From Limimaricola pyoseonensis (GTDB lineage Bacteria > Pseudomonadota > Alphaproteobacteria > Rhodobacterales > Rhodobacteraceae): DNA of 64,000 nt. This document shows, piece after piece, positions 37,983 to 46,857 of the stretch. Numbering within the stretch: position 1 is the first letter of the stretch; each line of letters begins with the position of its first letter. Below the pieces are notes generated by a model. That model saw only the letters and a program-made list of their open reading frames with translations. It was not told the DNA's origin and searched no databases. The stretch covers positions 124,001 to 188,000 of the forward strand of contig NZ_FNAT01000006.1 in assembly GCF_900102015.1 (NCBI RefSeq). Direction: 5' to 3'. A program made the translations under genes and the position numbers.

Positions 37983-38087
37983 GGGGTGTGGCTGGCTGGG
38001 TCGTGCGGCAGTGCCGAACCGCGCCGATGGTTCTCCGGAGATCGCGGTTTTTGGTTCGCCGCAGGTCTTCGCGGCTCGGAAATCAGA

Positions 38088-38105
38088 AGTTCACAACTGT
38101 GAACT
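38088..38105. repeat. parS-like palindrome 2
   Basis: AGTTCACAACTGTGAACT, 8-base arms around AC, 125 bases from the first copy and also followed by CGGGG. Two copies of one dyad immediately after repC are best explained as the partition centromere. Confidence 0.6.
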
Positions 38106-38859
38106 CGGGGAGAAAGTCTGACGGGATGCGGTCGTCGGACTAGAGCATATGCTCTGAATGGAACGCTAGGACGGCAGGACTTGCGACACTTGATGCCCGG
38201 TCTCCCCTGAAACAAGTAATTCTGCGCAGCGACATCCCGCTTCGTCCCAAGATAACCCCCTCGGCTTTGATCGAAGCACATTTATCGCCTGTCTCGACGA
38301 AGAAGCGGTTAACCGGGCGAGCGCGCGAGGAATGCCTCGGAAACACGCTCGGCTAGGAACCTGAAACAGGGCGGCATGCTGAGGCGCCTTTATCGCGACG
38401 ACCTCCGAGACATTGCTTCCACTCCGGGACGGAACGCGGTCCTACAAGACCTCCGCCGACCCGGCAGCCTCAAATCGCCGGACGCCAAATTGAGCCGGAT
38501 GTCGCGGAGGGCAGCTTCCTCGCGCCGGCAGAGACGGCGACGGTCCTATCGGCCGAGTGGCGCGCAGCATGAAATTCGCGATGGCGTCACACGCACGCTG
38601 AGCGAGGTTGCGGGCCAGCGCATCAGGCTCCGGTTCCGAGCAAGGTCGAAGGTCGAGCGCCGGACAGAGCGCATTCGACATCGTTGGCCGGATCAGTGCA
38701 GCACTGATGAGGTGCATTGAAGAGATCGCGTTCTTGAAGCCGCGAGACCGAGAAGACCGGGCGAACCGGTGACGACCGGAAAGGTCGGCACTCCGGAGCG
38801 AATGGTCGGCAACCCGCCACGGCTTGGCAGCGCGGCAGCGCGAGACCGACGACTGGCCG
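38106..38859. other. Gene-free region downstream of repC
   Basis: About 750 bases with visibly lower GC and without the strong third-position GC of neighbouring genes. Short open frames occur on both strands (for example 38376-38720 plus, 38442-38717 minus), but their translations are arginine-rich or without recognisable motifs. It may be decayed coding DNA or a former insertion point. I recognise no gene, RNA or repeat here. Confidence 0.5.
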
Positions 38860-39450
38860 TCAGGGCGCGGCCAGCATCCCGGCGGCCAGCGCGCGGGCGT
38901 GGCGCAGGCGCGCGGGGTCGGCTTCGAGACCGGCGCGGGCCAGGGCGCCCTCCAGCAGCATGGCCAGATGCGCAGCGAGGGACGCGGCGCGGTCGGGGGT
39001 TTCGGGCAGCATCTCCTGAAGCTGGTGTGCGATGATCGCCTCGACCTCCGCTTTGTGGCGCAGCACCACCGCGCGGGCGGGCTCGTCGGTGGCCAGCTCG
39101 GTCGCGGCGTTCAGCAGGGCGCAGCCGCGATAGCCGCGCTGGCCGAGGCGGGCGGCGTGGTCGGCATGGGCGTCGAAGACGGCGAGGATCTTCTGCGCCG
39201 GGCCCTCGGCCGCCGCGTCGCGGGCGGCGTGGAGGGCGCGCCATTCGGCAAGGCGCATCTCGACATAGCGGGCCACCAGATCGGACTTCGAGGCGAAGTT
39301 GTTGTAGAGGCTCTGCCGCGCCACGCCGGCGTGGCGGATGATGGCGTCGATGCCGGTGGCGGTGATGCCGTCGTCGTAGAACAGCTCGGCCGCGGCGTGC
39401 AGCAGCCGGTCGCGCGCGCTGCGGTCGCGTGGTGTCGCGCTATCGGTCAT
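38860..39450 (-). CDS. TetR-family transcriptional regulator
   Basis: A 196-residue TetR regulator. The HTH is in residues ~10-60: LLHAAAELFYDDGITATGID, then HAGVARQSLYNNFASKSDLV. The C-terminal ligand domain has one central cysteine (YRGCALLNAATELA), a pattern seen in NemR/AcuR-type regulators. ATG at 39450 was chosen; an in-frame GTG at 39459 adds three residues. A near-perfect 20-base palindrome lies 18 bases upstream. It probably represses itself and the divergent binding-protein gene. Confidence 0.88.
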   Translation of the reverse strand: MTDSATPRDRSARDRLLHAAAELFYDDGITATGIDAIIRHAGVARQSLYNNFASKSDLVARYVEMRLAEWRALHAARDAAAEGPAQKILAVFDAHADHAARLGQRGYRGCALLNAATELATDEPARAVVLRHKAEVEAIIAHQLQEMLPETPDRAASLAAHLAMLLEGALARAGLEADPARLRHARALAAGMLAAP

Positions 39451-39467
39451 GTCGGGCACCCTGAGTA

Positions 39468-39487
39468 TAGGTAGACCGGTCTATCTA
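39468..39487. promoter_or_regulatory. TetR-type operator
   Basis: TAGGTAGACCGGTCTATCTA is a 20-base dyad with one mismatched pair around the TAGACCGGTCTA core common to TetR/NemR operators. It lies in the 314-base gap between the TetR gene and the binding-protein gene at 39765. The rest of the gap has no gene. Confidence 0.65.
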
Positions 39488-39764
39488 CATGTCACCGCAA
39501 GTCAATGGGCACGGCCGGGACGTGGGGCGGGTGGGACCGGTGGGTGGCCCGGATGCATCGCCGGATGCTGCGCAACAGGTCGGGCAGGGCAGGGGGCTGT
39601 GCCGCCCGTTTTGCGCGCGGGCCGGGTGCACGGCGGGCGGGGGGCGCGACCCGGAGAACCAACGGCGGGCCGGGCCGCCGGGTGCGGCGGTTTCAATCCG
39701 GGGCGGGTTTGCGCTATGTCACGCAGCCAACAGCAATAATGTTTCGACAGGGAGAGACACGACC

Positions 39765-40742
39765 ATGATCAAGCGCATGTTGTCCGCCACGGCCTTCGCC
39801 ACCATTGCCGCCGCCCCCGGCGTCGCGGCCGCGGAGTGCGGCGAGGTGAGCATCACCGAGATGAGCTTCTCCTCGGCCATCATCACCACCGAGATCGCGA
39901 CCTTCCTGATGGAGCAGGGCTATGGCTGCGAGGTGACGCGCGTGCCCTCCGACACCATCCCGGCGCTGACCTCTCTGGCCGAGAACGGCGAGCCCGACAT
40001 CGTCACCGAGCTGTGGGTGAACTCGGCCGGCGCGGCCTATGACAAGCTCAAGGCCGACGGCGTGATCACCGACCTGACCGAGGTGCTGAAGCCGGGCGGC
40101 ATCGAGGCGTGGTGGATCCCCACCTACCTCGTCGAGGAGCACCCCGAGCTGGCCACGATCGAGGGCATCCTCGAGAACCCCGAGCTGGTGGGCAACCGCT
40201 TCAACAACTGCCCCAGCGGCGGCTGGGTCTGCAGCACCATCAACCGCAACATCGCGCGCGCCTACGGGCTCGAGGAGGCCGGGATCGAGGTGTTCGACCA
40301 TGGCGGCGGCGAGACGCTGGCGGCCTCCCTCTCGGCCGCCTACGAGGCGCGCGAGCCGTGGTTCGGCTACTACTGGGAGCCGACCGCGATCATGGGGCGC
40401 TTCGACATGACCAAGGTCGATATCGGCGGCGTCGATCTCGAGGCGCACGAGGCCAATCTCGACGAGGGCGTCGCCAACCCCGAACCCAGCGCCTACCCGC
40501 CGAGCCTGGTCTACACCGTCGCCACCACGCGCTTCGTCGAGGAGAACCCCGAGGTCGCCGAGCTGATGAGCAACATCAGCTTCGAGACCGACGAGATGAG
40601 CGCGCTGCTGGCGTGGAAGGGCGAGACCAACGCCACCACCGAGGAGACCGCCGCCTACTTCCTCGCCAACAACAAGGACGTCTGGGCCGAGTGGCTGAAC
40701 GACGAGGCGCGCGCGCGGCTGTCGAACCTGCTCGACCGGTAA
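39765..40742 (+). CDS. Orphan ABC substrate-binding protein, glycine betaine/ProX (OpuAC) type
   Basis: A 325-residue periplasmic binding protein. The signal peptide MIKRMLSATAFATIAAAPGV ends at AAA, before ECGEVSITEM. The body has GYGCEVTRVPSDTIPALTSL and GEPDIVTELWVNSAG, followed by FGYYWEPTAIMGRFDMTKVD near residue 205, as in OpuAC domains. Two cysteine pairs may form disulfides. GGGAGAG precedes the ATG at 39765. No permease or ATPase gene is adjacent, so it must share another transporter or act as a sensor. The ligand is likely a quaternary amine but unproven. Confidence 0.87.
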   Translation: MIKRMLSATAFATIAAAPGVAAAECGEVSITEMSFSSAIITTEIATFLMEQGYGCEVTRVPSDTIPALTSLAENGEPDIVTELWVNSAGAAYDKLKADGVITDLTEVLKPGGIEAWWIPTYLVEEHPELATIEGILENPELVGNRFNNCPSGGWVCSTINRNIARAYGLEEAGIEVFDHGGGETLAASLSAAYEAREPWFGYYWEPTAIMGRFDMTKVDIGGVDLEAHEANLDEGVANPEPSAYPPSLVYTVATTRFVEENPEVAELMSNISFETDEMSALLAWKGETNATTEETAAYFLANNKDVWAEWLNDEARARLSNLLDR

Positions 40743-40773
40743 GGCCGGGGGCCTCTTCCGGGGCCTTGCCCGC

Positions 40774-40799
40774 GGCCGGCGCCAGCGATGGCGCCGGCC
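40774..40799 (+). terminator. Terminator after the OpuAC-type gene
   Basis: A perfect 11-bp stem, GGCCGGCGCCA with TGGCGCCGGCC, and a GCGA tetraloop, followed by GTTTCG. It closes the single-gene unit 32 bases after the stop. The T-tract is short, but the stem is very stable. Confidence 0.65.
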
Positions 40800-40882
40800 G
40801 TTTCGCTTGCCGGGGCGCGGGCAGGGCGGTCCAGTGCGCGGCCGGGGCTGGAAACCCGGCCGGGCGGGCGGCACAACAAGGC

Positions 40883-43162
40883 ATGTGCCAGAGCCTCGAT
40901 GCCGACAGCCTCGACCCGGACCGCCCGCATCGCCGGCTGGTCGCGCATCTGCTGCGCGCGCCGGCGCAGCTGATCTGGGTGCATGCGCTGCCGGGCAGCG
41001 GGGCAGGGCGGCTGATGCGGGCCTTCGCGGGCGGGCAGGCGGTCGGGACGGTCTGGCCCTCGGCCGGGCCGGTCGACCTGCCGGACGCGCATCCGCCGCT
41101 GCGCGTCGGCGAGGCGACCGGGATCCTGCGGGCGCGGCCCGAGCAGATCGCCGATCTCGACCTTCTGCGCCGCGACGGCCGGGTGGCCGAGATCGGCAAT
41201 CGCGACCTGTTCCTGCGGGTGGAGCAGGACCCGCATTTCGAGCAGAGCGGCGGCTGGCCGGCGCTGTCGCGGCACTTCGCCGCCGCGCCGGGCGACGAGG
41301 CGGGGGCGGTGGCGCTCTTGCGCGATCTTCTGGCGCCGCTGCCCGGGCCGGTGCGGGCGGTGCTGGGGCGGCTGGCGCGGGCGCAAGCCGGGCTCGAGGA
41401 TGCGGGGCAGGGGGTGGCGGCGCGCGCCGTGCTGGCCTGGCTCGACCCGCTCGCGGAGCCGCGCGGCGGGCGCTGGATGGTCCGGACCGCGACGCTGCGG
41501 CGGCTGCTGGCCGCGGCGCTGGCCGGGCGGCCGGACGCGCCGGCCGAGGGCGGCGGCGCGGCCGAGACGGTGCTGGCCGCGCTCGCCATCGGCGGGCCGG
41601 GCGCGGCGCTGGCGCAGCTCAGGGCCGAGGGCGGGCTGTTCTTTCTGCACCTGCACGGGCCGGAGGCGGCCGAGCGGGTGCTGGCGGGGTTGGGCGGCGG
41701 CGACCGGCCGGACCCGGACCTCGTCGGGCTCGCCTTCCTCGCCGCCGCCAAGGCCGGGCATGTCGAGCGGGCGGCGCATCTTCTGGCGGAGGCCGGGCCG
41801 CCGGGGCTGATCGACCTGTCGCGGCCGCTGAGCGGGCCGCCGGTGGCGCCGCAGCTGGGCTTCTGTCGGATCATGCTGGCGATCTACCGCAGCGACACGG
41901 TGCGCCAGCATATCCTCTCGGAGGCCTCGGCGCTTCTGGGGGCGGTGGCCCCCGATCAACTGCTGCTGCGCGGCGGCATCTACAACGCGGTGCTGGAGCT
42001 GCAGATCCGCGCCGGCGCGCATCGCGAGGCGGTGGAGATGGCGGCGCGGGCGCTGGCGCATTACGAGCAGGCGGGGGCGCCTTACCTCAGCTTCTACATC
42101 CACGTGCACCGCGCGGTGATCGTGCTGCGCGACGGCCGGCCGGGTGAGGCGGCGCCGCATCTCGACCGGGCGGCGGCGGCGCTGGCGGAGCTACGCTTCG
42201 ACGTGCCGCAGGACCGGCGCTTTCTCGAGCTGCTGCGCGCGGTGGCGGATTACGAGACCGGCGATCCGGGGCCGATGGCGCGGTTCGCCGAGCGGCGGGC
42301 GCGGGATTTCGCCTTCGGGGAGATCTGGCCCTCGATCGCCGCGATGGCGCTGGCCTATGGCGCGGAGGCGCTGATGCAGCTGCGCGGGCTGGAGGCGGCG
42401 ACGGGCTACCTCGAGCGCTGGCGCGTGCAGGCCTGGCGCACCCGGCGGTTCCAGATCCTGATCGAGCAGCGCGAGGTGGCGCTGCTGCAGGGCGCGGGGC
42501 GCTGGCGCGAGGCGCGGCTGCGGCTGGAGGGGATGGCGATGCGGATCGGCCGGCTGTGGATGGACAGCTCGGGCGAGAACCTCGCCGATCTGCGCGCGCT
42601 GGAGGACCTGCGGCAGGCGACGATCTGGATGCGCCAGCAGGTCTATGAGCGGCCGCGCGACCCGGCGCTGATGCCGCGGCTCGCGGCGCTGCGCGACAAC
42701 CCGACGCTGTCGGCGCGCGACCGGCTCTGCCTCGACATCTGGGCGGGCTTCGCGGCGCGGCGGACCGGCGCGCTGGCCGCCGCCAGGTCCACGATCGCGG
42801 AGATGCTGGAGACCAGCGAACGGCGGCGTCACTGGGCCCCGGCGCTGGAGGAGCGCGGCTTCCTGATGCCGCTGATCGAGGACCGGCGGCTGGGCGGCGC
42901 GGCGGCGTGGCGGGTGCGGGTGCCCGAGGCGGTGCGGCGCGGCGCGGTGCCGGCGGCACCCTCGGGCGGCTTCTCGGGGCAGGAGTGGCGCTGCCTGCTG
43001 CTGCTGGCCGAGGGCTGCCCCAACAAGGAGATCGCCCGGCAGCTGCGGGTCAGCCTGCCGACAGTGAAGTTCCACCTGCGCAACCTCTATGCCCGGCTCG
43101 GGGTCGGCGGGCGGCAGGCGGCGGTGGCCGAGGCGCGGCGGCTGGGGCACCTGCCCGGGTAG
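40883..43162 (+). CDS. Large LuxR-family regulator, MalT-like
   Basis: A 759-residue protein. The C-terminal LuxR/GerE HTH is clear: FSGQEWRCLLLLAEGCPNKE, IARQLRVSLPTVKFHLRNLY, ARLGVGGRQAAV (about residues 695-750). The middle (about 230-680) is alpha-helical and repeat-like, as in TPR-containing MalT/LAL regulators. At 37-44 the P-loop position reads PGSGAGRL, lacking the K-S/T needed for nucleotide binding, and the NTPase domain looks shortened. ATG at 40883 was chosen; no strong ribosome site is seen. It precedes the importer operon at 43257 and probably regulates it through the direct repeats at 43163-43194. Confidence 0.82.
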   Translation: MCQSLDADSLDPDRPHRRLVAHLLRAPAQLIWVHALPGSGAGRLMRAFAGGQAVGTVWPSAGPVDLPDAHPPLRVGEATGILRARPEQIADLDLLRRDGRVAEIGNRDLFLRVEQDPHFEQSGGWPALSRHFAAAPGDEAGAVALLRDLLAPLPGPVRAVLGRLARAQAGLEDAGQGVAARAVLAWLDPLAEPRGGRWMVRTATLRRLLAAALAGRPDAPAEGGGAAETVLAALAIGGPGAALAQLRAEGGLFFLHLHGPEAAERVLAGLGGGDRPDPDLVGLAFLAAAKAGHVERAAHLLAEAGPPGLIDLSRPLSGPPVAPQLGFCRIMLAIYRSDTVRQHILSEASALLGAVAPDQLLLRGGIYNAVLELQIRAGAHREAVEMAARALAHYEQAGAPYLSFYIHVHRAVIVLRDGRPGEAAPHLDRAAAALAELRFDVPQDRRFLELLRAVADYETGDPGPMARFAERRARDFAFGEIWPSIAAMALAYGAEALMQLRGLEAATGYLERWRVQAWRTRRFQILIEQREVALLQGAGRWREARLRLEGMAMRIGRLWMDSSGENLADLRALEDLRQATIWMRQQVYERPRDPALMPRLAALRDNPTLSARDRLCLDIWAGFAARRTGALAAARSTIAEMLETSERRRHWAPALEERGFLMPLIEDRRLGGAAAWRVRVPEAVRRGAVPAAPSGGFSGQEWRCLLLLAEGCPNKEIARQLRVSLPTVKFHLRNLYARLGVGGRQAAVAEARRLGHLPG

Positions 43163-43194
43163 AAACCTATCCCTCTTCGTCGAAAACCTATCCC
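43163..43194 (+). repeat. Two direct repeats, candidate activator boxes
   Basis: AAACCTATCCC occurs at 43163-43173 and again at 43184-43194. The start-to-start distance is 21 bases, two helical turns. They fill the gap between the LuxR-family gene and the importer operon. MalT boxes are also short, asymmetric repeats, so binding by the neighbour is plausible. Confidence 0.45.
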
Positions 43195-43256
43195 CCTGCC
43201 GGCTGTCGCGGCAGGGCGACCTTGCGGCAGCCTGCGTCCAACACGAGGAGGGCTGC

Positions 43257-44285
43257 ATGGCGGCGGGATTTCTGGAGTTCATGCTCAGGCGCGTGGCCGG
43301 CTTTGCCGGGGTGCTGCTGGTGCTGGCGCTGATGATCTTCGTGCTGGCGCGGGTGGTGCCCGGCGATCCGGCGCGGATCGCGCTGGGGCCGACCGCCTCG
43401 GCCGAGCAGGTGGAACAGCTGCGCGACGAGATGGGGCTCGACGACCCGCTGCCGATGCAGTTCGTCGATTTCCTCGGCGGCGCGATCCGCGGCGATTTCG
43501 GCAACTCGCTGATCTCGGGCCAGCCGGTGGCGCAGGAGATCGCGGCGCTGCTGCCCGCGACGCTGGAGTTGGTGCTGGTCACGCTGGTGATCATGCTGAC
43601 ACTGGGCGTGCCGCTCGGCGTGCTGGCGGCGCGCTACCGCAACAGCGCCTTCGACGCGGTGCTGCGGATCGTGTCGCTGGTGGGCGTCACCATGCCGAGC
43701 TTTCTCTTCGCGATCCTGCTGCAACTGGGCGCCGCCTACTGGCTGACCGACTGGCCGATCCTCGGGCGGCTGTCGCGCGACTTCGCGGGCTTCGAGGGGC
43801 CGACCGGGCTTCTTGTGCTGGACGGCGTGCTGACCGGCCGGTTCGACATCGCCGCCGACGCGCTGCGCCACCTCGCCTTCCCGGCCATCGCGCTGGCCAT
43901 GTCCGGCATCGGGCAGATCATGCGCATCACCCGCTCGGCGATGATCGAGCATCGCCGCCGCGACCACGTCCAGACGCTGCGCAGCTTCGGCGTGCCGGCG
44001 CGGGTGGTCACCTTCCGCTACCTTCTGAAGCTCTCGGCGATCGCGCCGCTGACGATCATGGGGCTCGAGTTCGCCTCGCTGATCGGCAACGCCTTCGTGG
44101 TCGAGATGGTGTTCTCCTGGGGCGGCTTCGCCTCGGCCGGGCTCGAGGCGATCCTGCAGAAGGACCTCAACACGGTGATGGCGGTGGTGCTGGTCTCGGG
44201 CGGCTTCTTCGTCGTGGCCAACCTCGTGATCGACGTGGTGATCGGCCTGATCGACCCCCGCATCCGCATCAAGGAGAGCCGCTGA
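43257..44285 (+). CDS. ABC transporter permease, DppB/OppB type
   Basis: A 342-residue permease. TM1 is VAGFAGVLLVLALMIFVLAR, then VVPGDPARIALGPTASAEQV, a DppB hallmark. The EAA loop region is HVQTLRSFGVPARVVTFRYL near residue 240. ATG at 43257 follows GAGGAGG. It opens an importer operon distinct from the one at 749. Confidence 0.9.
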   Translation: MAAGFLEFMLRRVAGFAGVLLVLALMIFVLARVVPGDPARIALGPTASAEQVEQLRDEMGLDDPLPMQFVDFLGGAIRGDFGNSLISGQPVAQEIAALLPATLELVLVTLVIMLTLGVPLGVLAARYRNSAFDAVLRIVSLVGVTMPSFLFAILLQLGAAYWLTDWPILGRLSRDFAGFEGPTGLLVLDGVLTGRFDIAADALRHLAFPAIALAMSGIGQIMRITRSAMIEHRRRDHVQTLRSFGVPARVVTFRYLLKLSAIAPLTIMGLEFASLIGNAFVVEMVFSWGGFASAGLEAILQKDLNTVMAVVLVSGGFFVVANLVIDVVIGLIDPRIRIKESR

Positions 44286-45160
44286 TGGCCGCCATCGTCG
44301 AGGAACAGGTCGAGATCCTCTCGGCGCGCCGCATGGCCTGGCTGCGCTTCCGCGCCAACCCGGTGGCGGTGATCGGCGCGCTGATGGTCGCGACCGTGGT
44401 GCTGGCGGCGATCTTCGCGCCGCTGATCGCGCCCTTTCCCGACCATGCCGGCGCGGTGATCGACTTCCGCAACAAGCACGCCGCCCCGGACGGCACCTAC
44501 CTGCTGGGCGCCGACAAGGTCGGGCGCGACGTGCTGAGCCGGGTGATCTACGGCTTCCGGGTCTCGCTCCTCTTGGTCGGCGGCGTGCTGGCCATCGCGG
44601 TGCCGCTGGGCGGCATACTGGGCCTTCTGGCCGGCTACTTCACCGGCTGGGTCGAGACGCTGATCACCGGCTTCACCAATGTCATGCTGGCGATCCCGCC
44701 CTTGGTCATGGCGCTCGCGGTGGGCAACGTGCTTACCCCGAGCCTGACCAACGCGATGATCGCCATCGCGCTGCTGTGGTGGACCTGGCACGCGCGGCTG
44801 GTCTACCGGGTCGCCAAGTCCGTGGCCGCCGAGGACTATGTCGAGGCGGCGCGGCTGGCCGGCGCTTCGCATCTGCACGTGCTGTGCCGTGAGATCCTGC
44901 CCAACTGCATCGCGGTGATCTCGGTCAAGACCACGCTGGACGCGGCCTTCATCATCCTGTTCGGCGCGACGCTGTCCTTCCTCGGGCTCGGGGTGCAGCC
45001 GCCGACGCCCGATCTCGGCACCATGGTCGCCGACGGACGGCAGTTCCTGCCCGAGCACTGGTGGGGCGTGCTCGCCCCGGGCTTCGCGATCTTCTTCGCG
45101 ACGCTCGGCTTCAACCTGCTCGGCGACGGGCTGCGCGACATGTTCGACGTGGAGGTCTGA
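44285..45160 (+). CDS. ABC transporter permease, DppC/OppC type
   Basis: A 291-residue permease whose start overlaps the previous stop by one base (TGATG). It has the N-terminal TM VAVIGALMVATVVLAAIFAP and the DppC motif YLLGADKVGRDVLSRVIYGF near residue 73. The EAA loop is YVEAARLAGASHLHVLCREI near 187. The C-terminal LGFNLLGDGLRDMFDVEV is typical. Confidence 0.9.
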   Translation: MAAIVEEQVEILSARRMAWLRFRANPVAVIGALMVATVVLAAIFAPLIAPFPDHAGAVIDFRNKHAAPDGTYLLGADKVGRDVLSRVIYGFRVSLLLVGGVLAIAVPLGGILGLLAGYFTGWVETLITGFTNVMLAIPPLVMALAVGNVLTPSLTNAMIAIALLWWTWHARLVYRVAKSVAAEDYVEAARLAGASHLHVLCREILPNCIAVISVKTTLDAAFIILFGATLSFLGLGVQPPTPDLGTMVADGRQFLPEHWWGVLAPGFAIFFATLGFNLLGDGLRDMFDVEV

Positions 45161-45163
45161 GCG

Positions 45164-46840
45164 ATGAGCCTACTGGAAATCCGCAATCTCGACCTCTCCT
45201 TCACCAGCTACGGCCGCACCCAGAGCGTGCTGCGCGACGTGTCGCTGAAGATCGCCGAGGGCCAGCGCGTGGCGCTGATCGGCGAGACCGGCTCGGGCAA
45301 GTCGGTGACGTCGAAGGCGGTGCTGAACACGCTGCCCGGCAATGCCCGCGTCACCGGCGGCGAGATCCTGTGGCGCGGCGAGGACCTGCTGCAGAAGAGC
45401 GAGGCGGCGCGCGAGGGGCTCAAGGGCATCGAGATGTCGGTGGTCATGCAGGACCCGCTCTCCTCCTTCAACCCGGTCTTCACCATCGGCCGGCACCTGC
45501 AGGACGTGCTCTACTGGGCCGACCGCCGCGCCGGGCGCCGCGCGAGCCGGGCCGACCGGGCGCGGCGCATCGCCGAGGTGCTGCGCAAGGTGCAGTTGGC
45601 CGAGCCCGAGCGCGTGATGCGGGCCTACCCGGCGCAGCTTTCGGGCGGGATGCGCCAGCGGGTGCTGATCGCGCTGGCGCTGATGAACCGGCCGGCGCTT
45701 CTGATCGCCGACGAGCCGGGCACCGCGCTGGATGTCACCACGCAGGACGAGATCCTGGCGCTGATCAACCGGCTGGTGCGCGAGGAGGGGCTGTCGCTTC
45801 TGATGATCACCCACAATCTCGGGGTGGTGCGGCTGACGGCCGACTACGTCTACGTGATGAACCGCGGCGAGGTGGTCGAGCACGGGCCGATCGCCGAGAT
45901 CTTCGAGGCGCCGAAGACCGACTACACGCGCGAGCTGATCGGGGCGATTCCGCCGCTTTACGGCGAAGGCGTCAAGGACCAGCCGGTCTCGGGCGGCGGG
46001 TCTCTGGTCCGGCTCGAGGGCATCTCCAAGAGCTTCACCGAGAAGCGGCTTCTGCGCCCCGACCGCGAGGTGGCGGCGGTGAAGGGGGTCGATCTCGACA
46101 TCGCGAAGGGCGAGATCATGGGTCTCGCGGGGGAGAGCGGGTCGGGCAAGACCACGCTGGCGCGGATCGTCATGGGGATCATGCGCCCGAGCGCGGGGCG
46201 GGTCACGATCGACGGCGTGCCGCTCGACCAGATGCAGGGCGGGCGGGCCGACCGCGCGATGGCGCAGATCGTCTACCAGAACCCCGGCACCTCGCTGAAC
46301 CCCAAGCGCACCGTGGCGCAGACGCTGGAGGTGCCCTTGCGCTTCGCCGGGCATGACGGGCGCGCGGGGTCGCGCCGCTCGGAGGCGCTGCTCGAGCGGG
46401 TCGGGCTGCCGCGCCACTTCGCCAGCCGCTACCCGCACGAGCTGTCGGGCGGGCAGAAGCAGCGCGTGGCGATCGCCCGGGCGCTGGCGGCCGACCCGAA
46501 GCTGATCGTGCTCGACGAGCCGACATCGGCGCTCGACGTGGCGGTGCAGAAGCGGGTGATCGCGCTTCTGGAGGAGCTGCGCGACGAGCTGGGGCTGACC
46601 TATCTCTTCATCAGCCACGACCTGTCGCTGATGCGAAATTTCTGCTCGCGCATCGCGGTGATGCTGCGCGGCGAGCTGGTCGAGCAGGGCACGCCTTCGG
46701 AGGTCTTCGGCGCGCCCGCCCATCCCTATACCCGCGCGCTGATCGCGGCGATCCCGGTCGTCACCGACGCCGAGGAGGCCGCTAAGCCGCGCGTCACACT
46801 CGAAGAGAAACAACGCTTTCTCGTGCCCTCGGCGGCATGA
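45164..46840 (+). CDS. Fused double ATP-binding protein of the oligopeptide-type importer
   Basis: A 558-residue protein with two ABC ATPase domains in one chain, replacing separate DppD and DppF. Domain 1 has GETGSGKSVTSK near 40, LSGGMRQRVLIALAL, and LLIADEPGTALDV, a Thr-to-Gly variant. Domain 2 has GESGSGKTTLAR near 324, LSGGQKQRVAIARAL, and LIVLDEPTSALDV. Both switch histidines are visible (MITHNLGVV, FISHDLSLM). Each half would contact one permease. Confidence 0.93.
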   Translation: MSLLEIRNLDLSFTSYGRTQSVLRDVSLKIAEGQRVALIGETGSGKSVTSKAVLNTLPGNARVTGGEILWRGEDLLQKSEAAREGLKGIEMSVVMQDPLSSFNPVFTIGRHLQDVLYWADRRAGRRASRADRARRIAEVLRKVQLAEPERVMRAYPAQLSGGMRQRVLIALALMNRPALLIADEPGTALDVTTQDEILALINRLVREEGLSLLMITHNLGVVRLTADYVYVMNRGEVVEHGPIAEIFEAPKTDYTRELIGAIPPLYGEGVKDQPVSGGGSLVRLEGISKSFTEKRLLRPDREVAAVKGVDLDIAKGEIMGLAGESGSGKTTLARIVMGIMRPSAGRVTIDGVPLDQMQGGRADRAMAQIVYQNPGTSLNPKRTVAQTLEVPLRFAGHDGRAGSRRSEALLERVGLPRHFASRYPHELSGGQKQRVAIARALAADPKLIVLDEPTSALDVAVQKRVIALLEELRDELGLTYLFISHDLSLMRNFCSRIAVMLRGELVEQGTPSEVFGAPAHPYTRALIAAIPVVTDAEEAAKPRVTLEEKQRFLVPSAA

Positions 46841-46857
46841 GCTGGAAGGAGAGAGAC

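Noticed and set aside
38376-38720. 114-codon plus frame downstream of repC
   Set aside because: Arginine-rich translation without motif, no ribosome site, and a comparable frame exists on the other strand; not supportable as a gene.
39489-39764. N-terminal extension of the OpuAC-type binding protein
   Set aside because: The extension has no signal-peptide character, overlaps the TetR operator region, and the ATG at 39765 has a good ribosome site and signal peptide.
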